DNA from: Propionispora sp. 2/2-37
GTDB lineage: Bacteria > Bacillota > Negativicutes > Propionisporales > Propionisporaceae
Direction: 5' to 3'
DNA: 64,000 nt
NCBI RefSeq assembly: GCF_001298735.1
Contig: NZ_CYSP01000012.1
Coordinates: 62,001-126,000 of the forward strand
Shown: positions 34,140 through 42,564 of the stretch, piece after piece
How the letters are laid out: each line of letters opens with the position of its first letter
Numbering within the stretch: position 1 is the first letter of the stretch
Notes under the pieces: model-generated
Seen by the model: the letters and a program-made list of their open reading frames with translations, nothing else
The model's database searches: none
Told to the model about the DNA's origin: nothing
Made by a program: the position numbers and the translations under genes

Positions 34140-35213
34140 TCAGCCAGAAATCTTAAGGCTGGACAGGTCTAATTCTTTTTCCTCATTCTCTGCTTCTTGA
34201 GCAGGCTTTCTTTTTAAGAATACGCAAAGTATGGCAAATACTAATGATCCTATCAGCAGGCTTAATGTCCATAATTCCGGATGATTCTGACCCGGCAGCG
34301 TAAAAAAGCCACCCCAGGGAATTTTAGAAGAACAATCCCAATAGAAGACTAAAGCACCATTAACTGCTGCACCAACAGCCGTACATATTGTAATGCGCAG
34401 TAAATCATTCAAGATGATGGGATAGGATCCTTCCGTAATCTGGCAGCATCCCATAAGAAATGCTGTTTTCAGAGAGTTGACTTCATCTTTGGAATACAAG
34501 TCCCGTTTCAGCAGTATGCTTAAAAAGTAACCTATTGTTAAACCCAAAGGTGCAATCATCGAGGCGGATATAAGTGCGGCTATCGGTGTCCCTACGCCTT
34601 CGGCCAAAAGATTAAGCGTGAATACGAATACGACTTTGTTAATCGGCCCGCCATAGTCGACAGCCGAAAGTATGCCAACTACAATACCCAGCAAAATGAC
34701 CGAACCGCCTTGCAAGCTGGTAAGCAAGTTATTTATACCTTGTTGTAGCTCAATGATGGGAATACCGACAATGTACTTCATCACCAACGCAATAGTGAGA
34801 GTCGAACAAAACGGTAGAATTAATTGAGGTACCAGCCCTTCTGCCCAGTTGGGAACTTTTATTACTTTCTTTAACCAGTTCACCATATAGCCAACCAGAA
34901 AACCGGCTAATAAGCCACCTAAAAAGCCATAACCATACTGTTTGCAGATAACTCCCAGCAGAAACCCCGGCACAATACCTGAACGTTCCGCAATGGAATA
35001 CGCAAGAAAAGTAGCGATAAATACCGGCAGCAAGCCTAAACCGTCAGCCCCTAATTGCAGCAACACATCAGCAATACGGATGTTTCCACTGAAATCCTTA
35101 ATAAATTGACCTCCGAAGATATTTCCGGCCACCATCAACATACCGGCACAGCATACAAAAGGGATCAAATAGGAAATCGCCGTCATGATATGTCTTCTGA
35201 TTTGTAAATCCAT
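34140..35213 (-). CDS. PTS EIIC, fructose family
   Basis: A 357-residue membrane permease with about nine TM helices. The fructose-EIIC pattern is clear: AISYLIPFVCCAGMLMVAGN, FLAYSIAERSGIVPGFLLGV, YGYGFLGGLLAGFLVGYMVN, the SAVDYGGPINKVVFVFTLNL motif and CQITEGSYPIILNDLL. It transports and phosphorylates a ketose or related sugar with the separate IIB (35239) and IIA (35566). ATG 35213 follows GGAGGTG. Compared with fused FruA it is a stand-alone subunit. The substrate is probably fructose-, mannose- or lyxose-like. Confidence 0.92.
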   Translation of the reverse strand: MDLQIRRHIMTAISYLIPFVCCAGMLMVAGNIFGGQFIKDFSGNIRIADVLLQLGADGLGLLPVFIATFLAYSIAERSGIVPGFLLGVICKQYGYGFLGGLLAGFLVGYMVNWLKKVIKVPNWAEGLVPQLILPFCSTLTIALVMKYIVGIPIIELQQGINNLLTSLQGGSVILLGIVVGILSAVDYGGPINKVVFVFTLNLLAEGVGTPIAALISASMIAPLGLTIGYFLSILLKRDLYSKDEVNSLKTAFLMGCCQITEGSYPIILNDLLRITICTAVGAAVNGALVFYWDCSSKIPWGGFFTLPGQNHPELWTLSLLIGSLVFAILCVFLKRKPAQEAENEEKELDLSSLKISG

Positions 35214-35238
35214 GATTTACACCTCCAATGTAAATTTA

Positions 35239-35550
35239 CTAACCAGCAACCACTTTTTCGATTTGCTTGATTAAACCACTGGGCGAATGAATAACTACCT
35301 CCGTAGGGACCTCTATCACTTTTTTCCCTTTAAAACGGTCTCTGTTTTTAATGGATACGTCAATAGCCAACACAACCACATCCGCATCTTTAATGCTTTC
35401 CGGCGTCAATTCATCTTCCGTACCAATCTGTCCCTGGGTTTCCATGTGAATCTGGTGTCCTGCTTTTTCTGCGGCCTTAATTAGCTTTTCTTTAGCGATA
35501 TACGTATGCGCTATTCCTGCTACACAGGCTGCCACTCCTACAATTTTCAT
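35239..35550 (-). CDS. PTS EIIB, fructose family
   Basis: A 103-residue phosphocarrier. The phospho-cysteine lies in VGVAACVAGIAHTYIAKEKL (Cys-9), followed by HQIHMETQGQIGTEDELTPE, the classical fructose-IIB motif. It belongs with the IIA and IIC of the same operon. ATG 35550 has GGTGGAG upstream, and the gene lies 15 bp after the IIA stop. Confidence 0.95.
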   Translation of the reverse strand: MKIVGVAACVAGIAHTYIAKEKLIKAAEKAGHQIHMETQGQIGTEDELTPESIKDADVVVLAIDVSIKNRDRFKGKKVIEVPTEVVIHSPSGLIKQIEKVVAG

Positions 35551-35565
35551 AATACTCCACCTTTC

Positions 35566-36021
35566 TTACTCCTCTTTTGACATGGTTTTTATGACTTCTT
35601 TTTTATCATTCGATCGCAATAACTTTTGCAAGTTATCCTCATCGGCCAACGCTGCCGCCACTTTTGCCAACAGTTTGAGGTGCACCGTAGTTTCATCCAC
35701 ATTGCGTACGGCAAAGAGAATGATGAAATGTACCGGTTTATCATCGAGGCTCTCCCATTCCAGTGCATGCGAAGTTCTGCCAATCGCAACGGCTGTCGAT
35801 AGTACGGCCATTGACTTGCCATGGGGGATTGCAATATGGTTTCCCAAACCAGTCCGACCTTCTGCTTCCCGTTTATAGACATCCCTGATAAACTGTCCCG
35901 CATCGCTGAGCTTTCCTTCCCTTTGAAGCATGGCCGTTAATTCCCGGATGGCTTCATCCTTGTTTTTCGCCTGCAAGTCAAGATTGATCAAGTTTTCATT
36001 CAAAATTTTTTCCAGTCCCAT
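35566..36021 (-). CDS. PTS EIIA, fructose family
   Basis: A 151-residue EIIA_2. Active His in GLGNHIAIPHGKSMAVLST. It donates phosphate from HPr to the adjacent IIB. ATG 36021 is used with AAGGAG 8 nt upstream; GTG 36030 is part of the SD. The stop of the PRD regulator is 15 bp upstream, so they are co-transcribed. Confidence 0.95.
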   Translation of the reverse strand: MGLEKILNENLINLDLQAKNKDEAIRELTAMLQREGKLSDAGQFIRDVYKREAEGRTGLGNHIAIPHGKSMAVLSTAVAIGRTSHALEWESLDDKPVHFIILFAVRNVDETTVHLKLLAKVAAALADEDNLQKLLRSNDKKEVIKTMSKEE

Positions 36022-36036
36022 GATGTCCACTCCTTG

Positions 36037-37569
36037 TTAAATTGAAAGTACATTCTGCAGTTTCGGCTTATGTTCATTCAGCAAAACATTTTTCACTTTT
36101 AAAATGTCTAATTCGCTAAACAGCGCACTCACCAAAATGCACGGAACCTCCTGTGGTTCCAAATGCACCGTGGTTAATATAAAATCAATCGCATCCATAT
36201 CCCTGATGGCAGCCAGACGGTTTGCCGATACGATATCGACAATCTCCCAGTCAGAAAATGCCCGTTTGACACGTGCACCTAAAAGATGCGAGGTTCCTGC
36301 ACCGCTGGAGCAGACAATAAGTACCCGTTGCCTTTGCATCTGATTTTCCAGTGACGCCTGAAAGTACACTGTGATGTATCCTATTTCATCATCGGTCAGC
36401 GATTGAAAATTCGGCATGATTTCCTGTTCGTGAACACTTTGCCGGACTGCGCCAAATATAGCTGGAAATTCTTTCTTTATATCTTCCAAAAGCGGATTGG
36501 CTATAGAAATATCATAGGCAAGGCGCTTGGTGAGCGGCTGGATGTGCAAAAACAGGCTCTGCTGTAAATTCAAGTCCTGCGTAAAGTCAACGTAGACCTT
36601 TTTCGATACATGGGCTATGAGCCACCATACGAACTCTTTTTCCGGGGATTCAGTAATCACAATCTCACGGGGAGCGCCATTTTCTATGCCGGAAGAAATA
36701 AGATAACGATAAATATAAAAAATTTCAATTTCCGGTACTTTTTTATTTACATAACCTGCTATGTGTTCCATCATTCTGCGTGCCGCCAAATACGCCGTTT
36801 GATTTTTGAAGCTTCCCTTAGGTGGTTTTGTTGTTTCATAATGCGTCCGATTGGTCAATCTTTTAATCAAAATCAATACATGAGTAAAGATATTAATATA
36901 ATACGGTTCTTTGATATTACCTTTGAGAATGACCTCCCCCTCTGACAGAATCTGCTTTACAAAGTAAATATCTTTACTAGAAAATCCTTTGTAAAGACCA
37001 GCATATGTTTTTTGGTGCAAATCATCGGAAACCGATTCCGCCGTTAAATAGTCACCATGTTCAAGAGAATCGCTCAATAATTTCATGAGCATCTTACGAA
37101 TATTTTCTTCCGTTCCCTCCACATGTGTTCCCTGCCGCGAACGTATGAGTGCCAACTGATATTCCCGTAACGCACCTTCAATAATATTTAAATCATTTAC
37201 AATAGAAGCGCTACTGAGGTAGTATAAATCGGACAATTGGTTAATCGAGGTGTTTTTCGGCGCCTGCAAAAGCAAAAAGGTTAGAAGATGCTGCCTGCGT
37301 TCGGCAAGACTCATGTCAAGCAGTCCATGCTCCGGAAGAGTATCGGCAAAAGTATGAATAAATTCAACCTGCCGTACCTTGTAGCCCTTTCCCGGTTGCT
37401 TGGATAACACGTTCTTCTCGGACAATTTTTGTTCCAGTGAGTGAAGATTACGATATATCGTTTTCTTTGATACATTTAGCTGCCCTGCGATAGAATCAGC
37501 CGATACATACTCTGTTGCTTTTGCTAAAATGAGCAGAATTTCTTTTTCTCGCTTTGTCAAACCCTCCAC
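36037..37569 (-). CDS. PRD-domain regulator (BglG/LicR type) with EIIB-like module
   Basis: A 510-residue regulator. HTH near the N-terminus (LTKREKEILLILAKATEYVS, then ADSIAGQLNVSKKTIYRNLH), a second HTH (LSDLYYLSSASIVNDLNIIE), two PRDs, and a C-terminal GatB-like EIIB domain with VLIVCSSGAGTSHLLGARVK. It ends there and lacks the EIIA domain of the other PRD protein at 29809. GTG 37569 is chosen because AAGGAGG is 8 nt upstream, which removes 24 codons of the open frame. It heads the fructose-type PTS operon and should activate it when not phosphorylated. Confidence 0.9.
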   Translation of the reverse strand: MEGLTKREKEILLILAKATEYVSADSIAGQLNVSKKTIYRNLHSLEQKLSEKNVLSKQPGKGYKVRQVEFIHTFADTLPEHGLLDMSLAERRQHLLTFLLLQAPKNTSINQLSDLYYLSSASIVNDLNIIEGALREYQLALIRSRQGTHVEGTEENIRKMLMKLLSDSLEHGDYLTAESVSDDLHQKTYAGLYKGFSSKDIYFVKQILSEGEVILKGNIKEPYYINIFTHVLILIKRLTNRTHYETTKPPKGSFKNQTAYLAARRMMEHIAGYVNKKVPEIEIFYIYRYLISSGIENGAPREIVITESPEKEFVWWLIAHVSKKVYVDFTQDLNLQQSLFLHIQPLTKRLAYDISIANPLLEDIKKEFPAIFGAVRQSVHEQEIMPNFQSLTDDEIGYITVYFQASLENQMQRQRVLIVCSSGAGTSHLLGARVKRAFSDWEIVDIVSANRLAAIRDMDAIDFILTTVHLEPQEVPCILVSALFSELDILKVKNVLLNEHKPKLQNVLSI

Positions 37570-37991
37570 TTCGGTATCCTCCTTGTCGAATTCATCATAA
37601 CAAAATCTGATAATTACGAAAATACTAAACGATGTCCACAAAAAACAGACATTCTAGTACTTCAGCCTTGATAAAAACTGTATATGGTAGAAAGAAAAAA
37701 GATAAACCAGCTTACAAAACACAGCGAAATGAATTAGCATAAATTCATGATGAAAATTATCCAGGGAACTTCGGCAGGAAGCCAATACTTCCTTGGGAAT
37801 GAATTAAGGAGAAGACAGATAAGGTCCCCATCTCCTCTCATGGCGTAAACATACGAGCTGCTTTCCGGATTCGTTCAGCATGCGGGCAGCAGCTCTTTCC
37901 TTTCCAAAAAAAAGCTTTCAGAGTAAAACTCTGAAAGCCCGGAAAATAGTATTCGTACTTTTTATCGTTGTCCAAACTGAGCCGTAAATGA
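37570..37991. other. Intergenic region, 422 bp
   Basis: Upstream of the PRD regulator no gene is supported. The stretch holds the strong minus-strand terminator at 37906-37938. A 32-codon plus-strand frame at 37751 has no SD and is not called. Confidence 0.5.
37906..37938 (-). terminator. Intrinsic terminator of a decayed ABC-transporter gene
   Basis: GCTTTCAGAGT and ACTCTGAAAGC form an 11-bp perfect stem with a 3-nt loop, followed on the minus strand by eight T residues (37913-37906). It stands just after the GlnQ-type relic. Confidence 0.85.
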
Positions 37992-38105
37992 TTATATTCT
38001 GATATTATCCGTTGCAAAGACCTGCTGCGGCGAACCTTCGCTGAGAATAACGCCGTCATCCATAAATATGATTTTACTGGCCACCTCGCGGGCAAAATTC
38101 ATTTC
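37992..38105 (-). pseudogene. Polar amino acid ABC ATPase (GlnQ type), C-terminal remnant
   Basis: A minus-strand stretch reading EMNFAREVASKIIFMDDGVI then LSEGSPQQVFATDNIRI and a TAA at 37994-37992. This is the segment after the H-loop of GlnQ/ArtM-type ATPases ('THEMxFAREVADRIIFMDxGxIxExGxPxxxF'). Walker motifs and the rest of the protein are absent upstream, where the frame changes to unrelated sequence. It is followed by an intact terminator, the leftover end of an amino acid uptake operon. Confidence 0.8.
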
Positions 38106-38108
38106 GTA

Positions 38109-38231
38109 TTGACCTTTAAGAAAAGCCTGGTCCCGTACTATGAATCTTTCAGTTACATCAATAACGGAATCTCAGCCTCAGCCCACGGCGGTTCCCAATG
38201 GTTTGATATGATCCTTGCTTTGCCCGTCTGA
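38109..38231 (+). pseudogene. Unidentified coding-like remnant on the plus strand
   Basis: A 40-codon frame reads FKKSLVPYYESFSYINNGIS then ASAHGGSQWFDMILALPV and stops. It abuts the GlnQ relic on the opposite strand. The aromatic and Gly-rich pattern looks protein-derived, but I do not recognise a family, and no SD or start is evident. Confidence 0.25.
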
Positions 38232-38268
38232 CATATCTTCTAAGGAAGCTGTTAAAAAAATAACTATA

Positions 38269-38313
38269 AAAACCAAGCGCTACGCTCATGTTGTGACTTC
38301 AGCGCTTGGTTTT
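38269..38313. terminator. Terminator of the MFS gene (bidirectional shape)
   Basis: AAAACCAAGCGCT (38269-38281) pairs with AGCGCTTGGTTTT (38301-38313). T-rich sequence follows on both strands. Confidence 0.8.
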
Positions 38314-38352
38314 CTTTCGATACACGCAAGTGAGTTGCCGAACTTGCAGCCG

Positions 38353-39576
38353 TTATGATTCCGCCGCGACATGCGAACTGGTTGCCACGATGAGCAGCAT
38401 TGCGGCGACAACCAAAAAAGCGAAGGAGAGATTCGTGGTATGGGCAATCAGTCCGATAAGCGCCGGTCCCGCCAAAACACCGGAATAGCCAAGGGTAGAG
38501 ACAGCTGATACTGCCAAGTTTGCCGGCATGAGTTTCTGCCGGCCTAGTGCGGAATACAGTACCGGCACAATATTGGACGATCCCAGCCCGAGCAGCCCAA
38601 AACCAATAAGCGCTGCGGTCCAGGTTGGAATGACTATGGCAACGGCAATCCCTAAGGCCGCGCCTATTCCTCCAAAAAGAACCACCTTCTTTCCGCCGAA
38701 TTTGGAAACAACGCGATCACCGGTTAATCTGCCGATCATCATCGCAACTGAAAATAAAGAATAGCCAAGTCCTGCATGAGAAAACTCAACCCCGCGCAGC
38801 GAGGTCAAAAATACAGCGCTCCAATCCAGCATGGATCCTTCTGCCAGAAAGACTATGAAACATAAAAAGCCTATGAAAAGGACGATTCCCTTAGGAAGAA
38901 CAAACAATGATCCATTCTTTTCTTCACTCCCGTAGGGCAGCAAGTACCGTCCAAAAAACAACAAAAGGCCTGCAATTATTACTACGATACATAGTACTGC
39001 CATTAATGGTGATACTCCAACCCCAAGAAGGCCACTCATACTACCTGCCCCAGCAAAACCGCCAACACTCCACAGCCCATGAAATCCGGACATCATTGCC
39101 CTGCCACTGGCTTTTTCGACAATTACGGCCTGGATATTGACCACCACATCAACCATGCCAATTGCAGCACCAAAAATCAGCAGCACAATCACGGTTGCGG
39201 GAACGCTTGCAGCGATGGTAAGAAAGGGTAAAGAAATACATATAAACAGGCTGGCAACCCAAATCATCAGACGGCAGCCAAAGCGCGCTGCCAGCGCACC
39301 GGCGAAAGGCATGATCATAATCGAACCGGCCCCCAGGCACAGCAACAGAAGTCCCAGAGCAGCCTCATCAACTCCAAGGCGCTCCTTCGCATAGGGAACC
39401 AGGGGAGCCCATGCCGAAATTCCGAACCCGGCAATAAAAAAGGCTGCCCGTGTGGACATTTGTTCCCAAAGCCCCGGTACTGGATGCTTAGAAACCGGAC
39501 AGTCATCTAAGCGCAATGTAGACCCGTTTTTGCTCAAAGCAGGCTGAACCGGAAGAGTCTTACTCATTTTATTCAT
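38353..39576 (-). CDS. MFS transporter
   Basis: A 407-residue major-facilitator transporter with 12 TM helices. Helix-2/3 region LAARFGCRLMIWVASLFICI, helix-4 VIVLLIFGAAIGMVDVVVNI with QAVIVEKASGRAMMSGFHGL (typical of the YbjJ/FucP-like group), and the second-half IGRLTGDRVVSKFGGKKVVL. Substrate unknown; sugars are common for this subgroup. ATG 39576 follows GGGGGTTAC. The ROK regulator gene lies 57 bp upstream on the same strand, so the pair may form one operon with the transporter as a regulatory target. Confidence 0.85.
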   Translation of the reverse strand: MNKMSKTLPVQPALSKNGSTLRLDDCPVSKHPVPGLWEQMSTRAAFFIAGFGISAWAPLVPYAKERLGVDEAALGLLLLCLGAGSIMIMPFAGALAARFGCRLMIWVASLFICISLPFLTIAASVPATVIVLLIFGAAIGMVDVVVNIQAVIVEKASGRAMMSGFHGLWSVGGFAGAGSMSGLLGVGVSPLMAVLCIVVIIAGLLLFFGRYLLPYGSEEKNGSLFVLPKGIVLFIGFLCFIVFLAEGSMLDWSAVFLTSLRGVEFSHAGLGYSLFSVAMMIGRLTGDRVVSKFGGKKVVLFGGIGAALGIAVAIVIPTWTAALIGFGLLGLGSSNIVPVLYSALGRQKLMPANLAVSAVSTLGYSGVLAGPALIGLIAHTTNLSFAFLVVAAMLLIVATSSHVAAES

Positions 39577-39632
39577 GTAACCCCCTACCCATCCTGAATT
39601 AAAATATCTAACTCTCATTACAGTAGAATTTC

Positions 39633-40664
39633 TTACAGCCTTTTTTCTATCAGTTGAATATCACAGGTCAGACTTTCCAAAGTAATCGAAATCAAGCCAT
39701 TGATATAATCCTCCTGCATATTCTCTTCAATAAGAATCTGTGGCATATGTTCATGAGGTATGATCGTCTCGCAGCCCTTGGAAATCCCCTCCAGCATATC
39801 GAATCGGATTAAGCCTCCTGTTACTACGATTGTTGCCGGATTAATGACAGCGATAATAGAAGCAATTGTTTTCACTATAAGAGGGAAGAAAGCCTCCGGA
39901 TTTTTGGTTTGCTTGACTTGCTCTTCACGGGAATAATCCAATGGCAAATAGGACACTTCGCCCGCAAAGTTTGTATTGCCCCTGATAATTCGCCCGTCGA
40001 CAATGATACCTGCACCCGAACAGTTGCCCTGGGGAAACATGACAACCGCAACCGTTTTATCTTCCTCATGGTGCTGTTTTTGGTAGAAACCATAGGCGGT
40101 TAAGTTCACATCATTCTCAACGGTAATTTGTAGATTATATTTAGCTTTTAACCGGGCAGCCAATGGAATATTTACCAACTCTTTAATATCACCGGCACCA
40201 ATTACCCCTTTATGTACAATCCCTGGTATGCCAATACCAATAGCCTTGATATTTTCGTATCTGTAAATTAGTTTTTCAATTAGGTTATCTATGGCTTCAT
40301 AGTTAATCATTTCTACTTCCGAAGAGTTTTTTTCAATAGTCTCACCGGTTAAATTGGTAACAGCATAAACTGTTCTATAGACTCCTCCCTCATTACTCAC
40401 ATAAATACAAGCAATATAAGAATAATTTGCGTTATACATAAACCGTCGTGCCGGGCGTCCGCCACTAGACTGCTCTAAATCAGTTTCTATAACCTCGCCA
40501 CGTTCCAAAAGCTCATTTAGAATGTTGCCGCAAGTTGCTACACTTAACCCTGTTGCATTAGCTATAGTTGATTTAGTCCCAAATTTCAAAGCTTTCAAAG
40601 CAGTTTTAACAAGTTCAACATTGACCTGCTTTACTCTCATCGTATTATTCACTATTGGAAGCAT
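39633..40664 (-). CDS. ROK-family transcriptional regulator (NagC/XylR type)
   Basis: A 343-residue repressor. N-terminal winged HTH (TALKALKFGTKSTIANATGL, SVATCGNILNELLERGEV) and a C-terminal ROK sugar-kinase-like domain. That domain has AIGIGIPGIVHKGVIGAGDI, TVENDVNLTAYGFY and GNTNFAGEVSYLPLD. The usual zinc-binding Cys motif of ROK proteins is not evident. Sugars or phosphosugars are the normal effectors. ATG 40664 has GGGGG 6 nt upstream. A palindrome overlaps its -10 box, consistent with autoregulation. It probably controls the MFS gene downstream. Confidence 0.9.
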   Translation of the reverse strand: MLPIVNNTMRVKQVNVELVKTALKALKFGTKSTIANATGLSVATCGNILNELLERGEVIETDLEQSSGGRPARRFMYNANYSYIACIYVSNEGGVYRTVYAVTNLTGETIEKNSSEVEMINYEAIDNLIEKLIYRYENIKAIGIGIPGIVHKGVIGAGDIKELVNIPLAARLKAKYNLQITVENDVNLTAYGFYQKQHHEEDKTVAVVMFPQGNCSGAGIIVDGRIIRGNTNFAGEVSYLPLDYSREEQVKQTKNPEAFFPLIVKTIASIIAVINPATIVVTGGLIRFDMLEGISKGCETIIPHEHMPQILIEENMQEDYINGLISITLESLTCDIQLIEKRL

Positions 40665-40700
40665 ACCATACCCCCTCAATTTTCAATACCACTTATTAAA

Positions 40701-40740
40701 AGTATTATTAATACTACCATGTTATTTTATTTCTTGTCAA
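40701..40740 (-). promoter_or_regulatory. Promoter of the ROK gene with overlapping palindrome
   Basis: On the minus strand, TTGACA (40740-40735) and TAGTAT (40716-40711) with 18-bp spacing. AGTATTATTAATACT (40701-40715) is a perfect 7-1-7 palindrome over the -10, a likely autoregulatory operator. Confidence 0.55.
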
Positions 40741-40884
40741 CAGTTATATTTCCAATATCCGGAAATGGACAAAAAAAAACCTCGTTCTCTATGACAAAGC
40801 CTTTGGGGAATTGTTATCGACCCAGAATGCAGCTTTTAACCTACTCCTCATCACTCGCCAATATTATCATAATCTAACCTTTCT

Positions 40885-40912
40885 TTGGGCAACTCTATTC
40901 TATATATATAAT
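40885..40912 (+). promoter_or_regulatory. Promoter of the oleate hydratase gene
   Basis: TTGGGC (40885-40890) and TATAAT (40907-40912) with 16-bp spacing. The -10 overlaps an in-frame TTG at 40912, which rules that codon out as the start. Confidence 0.55.
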
Positions 40913-40938
40913 TGAATAAATCATGGAGGTATCCTACA

Positions 40939-42531
40939 GTGGAAAAAACATATGAAAACACACAAATCTATTTTGTTGGAGGCGGCTTAGGTTCTCTGGC
41001 GGGTGCGGCTTATCTTGTCAGAGACTGTGCCTTTCCCGGTAAAAATATTCATATCTTGGAAGGAATGCCGGTCTTAGGGGGCAGCAACGATGCTGCGGGA
41101 AACGCCACGACCGGCTTTGTCGCCCGTGGCGGGAGAATGCTCAACGAGGAAACTTACGAAAATTTATGGGAACTGCTTTCCTCTATCCCTTCCCTGGATT
41201 TTGAAAACATGAGCGTAACCGACGAAATTCTGGCTTTTGACCGGACCCATCCCACGCATGCCAATGCCAGACTGATTAATAAAGATCATGAAGTGATTGA
41301 TGTTTTATCTATGGGTTTTAACGACGCCGACCGTATGGCGCTGTTTAGGCTGATGGTTATCCCTGAAGAAAAACTGGACAACCTCCGGATTTCCGACTGG
41401 TTTATCAAAACACCGCACTTTTTCGAAACAAACTTTTGGTACATGTGGCAGACAACCTTCGCCTTCCAAACATGGTCCAGTCTAATTGAGTTCAAACGCT
41501 ATATGCAGCGGATGATTTTTGAATACTCCCGGATCCATACACTGGAGGGAGTAACAAGAACGCGGTATAACCAGTATGAATCTATCATCCTGCCCTTAAA
41601 GGCCTACCTGGAACGGTTTCATGTCGACTTTAACTTGACCTGCACCGTAACCGATCTGGATTTTAAAAAGGGCGAGGGCATCACCGTCACGGCCATACGC
41701 TATGAAACGGAGGGGAAACCGGGTATTCTCCAACTAAACCAAGATGATTTATGCATTGTGACCAATGGCTGTATGACGGATAATTCCCGCTTAGGCAGTC
41801 TGAATACTCCTGCGGCACTGGCTGTGGAGAATCCTATTTCAGGTGTGCTCTGGGAGAAAATCGCTGCCAAAAAAGCCGGCCTGGGGAATCCGAGGAAATT
41901 TTTCGGCAACCCCGAAGAAACCAACTGGGAATCCTTTACGGTTACCCTGAAAGGTAATAAACTGCTCAAAATGATTGAAAAGTTTTCACGTAATAAGCCG
42001 GGCAGCGGCGCTTTGATGACCTTTCGGGATTCTAACTGGCTTATGTCCATTGTAGTGGCGGCCCAGCCCCACTTTAAAACCCAGCCGGAGGATATTACCA
42101 TTTTCTGGGGATATGGCCTGTATACCGGTCGAAAGGGCAATTATGTAGAAAAACCGATGCGCGACTGCACCGGAAGGGAAATTCTTATTGAACTCCTGCA
42201 CCATCTGGATTTTACAGAAGAAATACAGGAAATTATGGAAACCGTAGTTAACGTAATCCCCTGTATGCTGCCTTATATTATTTCCATGTTCCAACCCCGT
42301 GCCAAAGGGGACCGGCCGGAAATCGTGCCCAAAGGGTCAACCAACCTTGCTTTCATCGGCCAGTTTGCGGAAGTGCCGGAGGATATGGTATTTACGGAGG
42401 AGTATTCCGTCCGAACTGCCAGGATCGCTGTTTATTCCCTGCTTGGGCTGAATAAAAAGGTTATCCCCGTAAGTCCTTATCAGTATGATATCCGCGTCCT
42501 GTTGAAGGCATTAACTGCCTCCTATCGTTAA
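40939..42531 (+). CDS. ohyA: Oleate hydratase
   Basis: A 530-residue FAD-binding hydratase (formerly MCRA/67-kDa antigen family) that adds water to oleate to give 10-hydroxystearate. FAD-binding IYFVGGGLGSLAGAAYLVRD, the catalytic region LEGMPVLGGSNDAAGNATTG and FVARGGRMLNEETYENLWEL (Glu and Tyr), and late TNLAFIGQFAEVPEDMVFTE are all typical. GTG 40939 is taken with GGAGG 9 nt upstream. The gene stands alone. In gut and soil anaerobes it detoxifies unsaturated fatty acids. Confidence 0.95.
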   Translation: MEKTYENTQIYFVGGGLGSLAGAAYLVRDCAFPGKNIHILEGMPVLGGSNDAAGNATTGFVARGGRMLNEETYENLWELLSSIPSLDFENMSVTDEILAFDRTHPTHANARLINKDHEVIDVLSMGFNDADRMALFRLMVIPEEKLDNLRISDWFIKTPHFFETNFWYMWQTTFAFQTWSSLIEFKRYMQRMIFEYSRIHTLEGVTRTRYNQYESIILPLKAYLERFHVDFNLTCTVTDLDFKKGEGITVTAIRYETEGKPGILQLNQDDLCIVTNGCMTDNSRLGSLNTPAALAVENPISGVLWEKIAAKKAGLGNPRKFFGNPEETNWESFTVTLKGNKLLKMIEKFSRNKPGSGALMTFRDSNWLMSIVVAAQPHFKTQPEDITIFWGYGLYTGRKGNYVEKPMRDCTGREILIELLHHLDFTEEIQEIMETVVNVIPCMLPYIISMFQPRAKGDRPEIVPKGSTNLAFIGQFAEVPEDMVFTEEYSVRTARIAVYSLLGLNKKVIPVSPYQYDIRVLLKALTASYR

Positions 42532-42564
42532 GTGACAACATCCCGGCAAGTAAACTGCTTTTAT

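Noticed and set aside
37751..37849. 32-codon plus-strand ORF beginning MKIIQGTSAG
   Set aside because: No ribosome-binding site and no recognisable domain.
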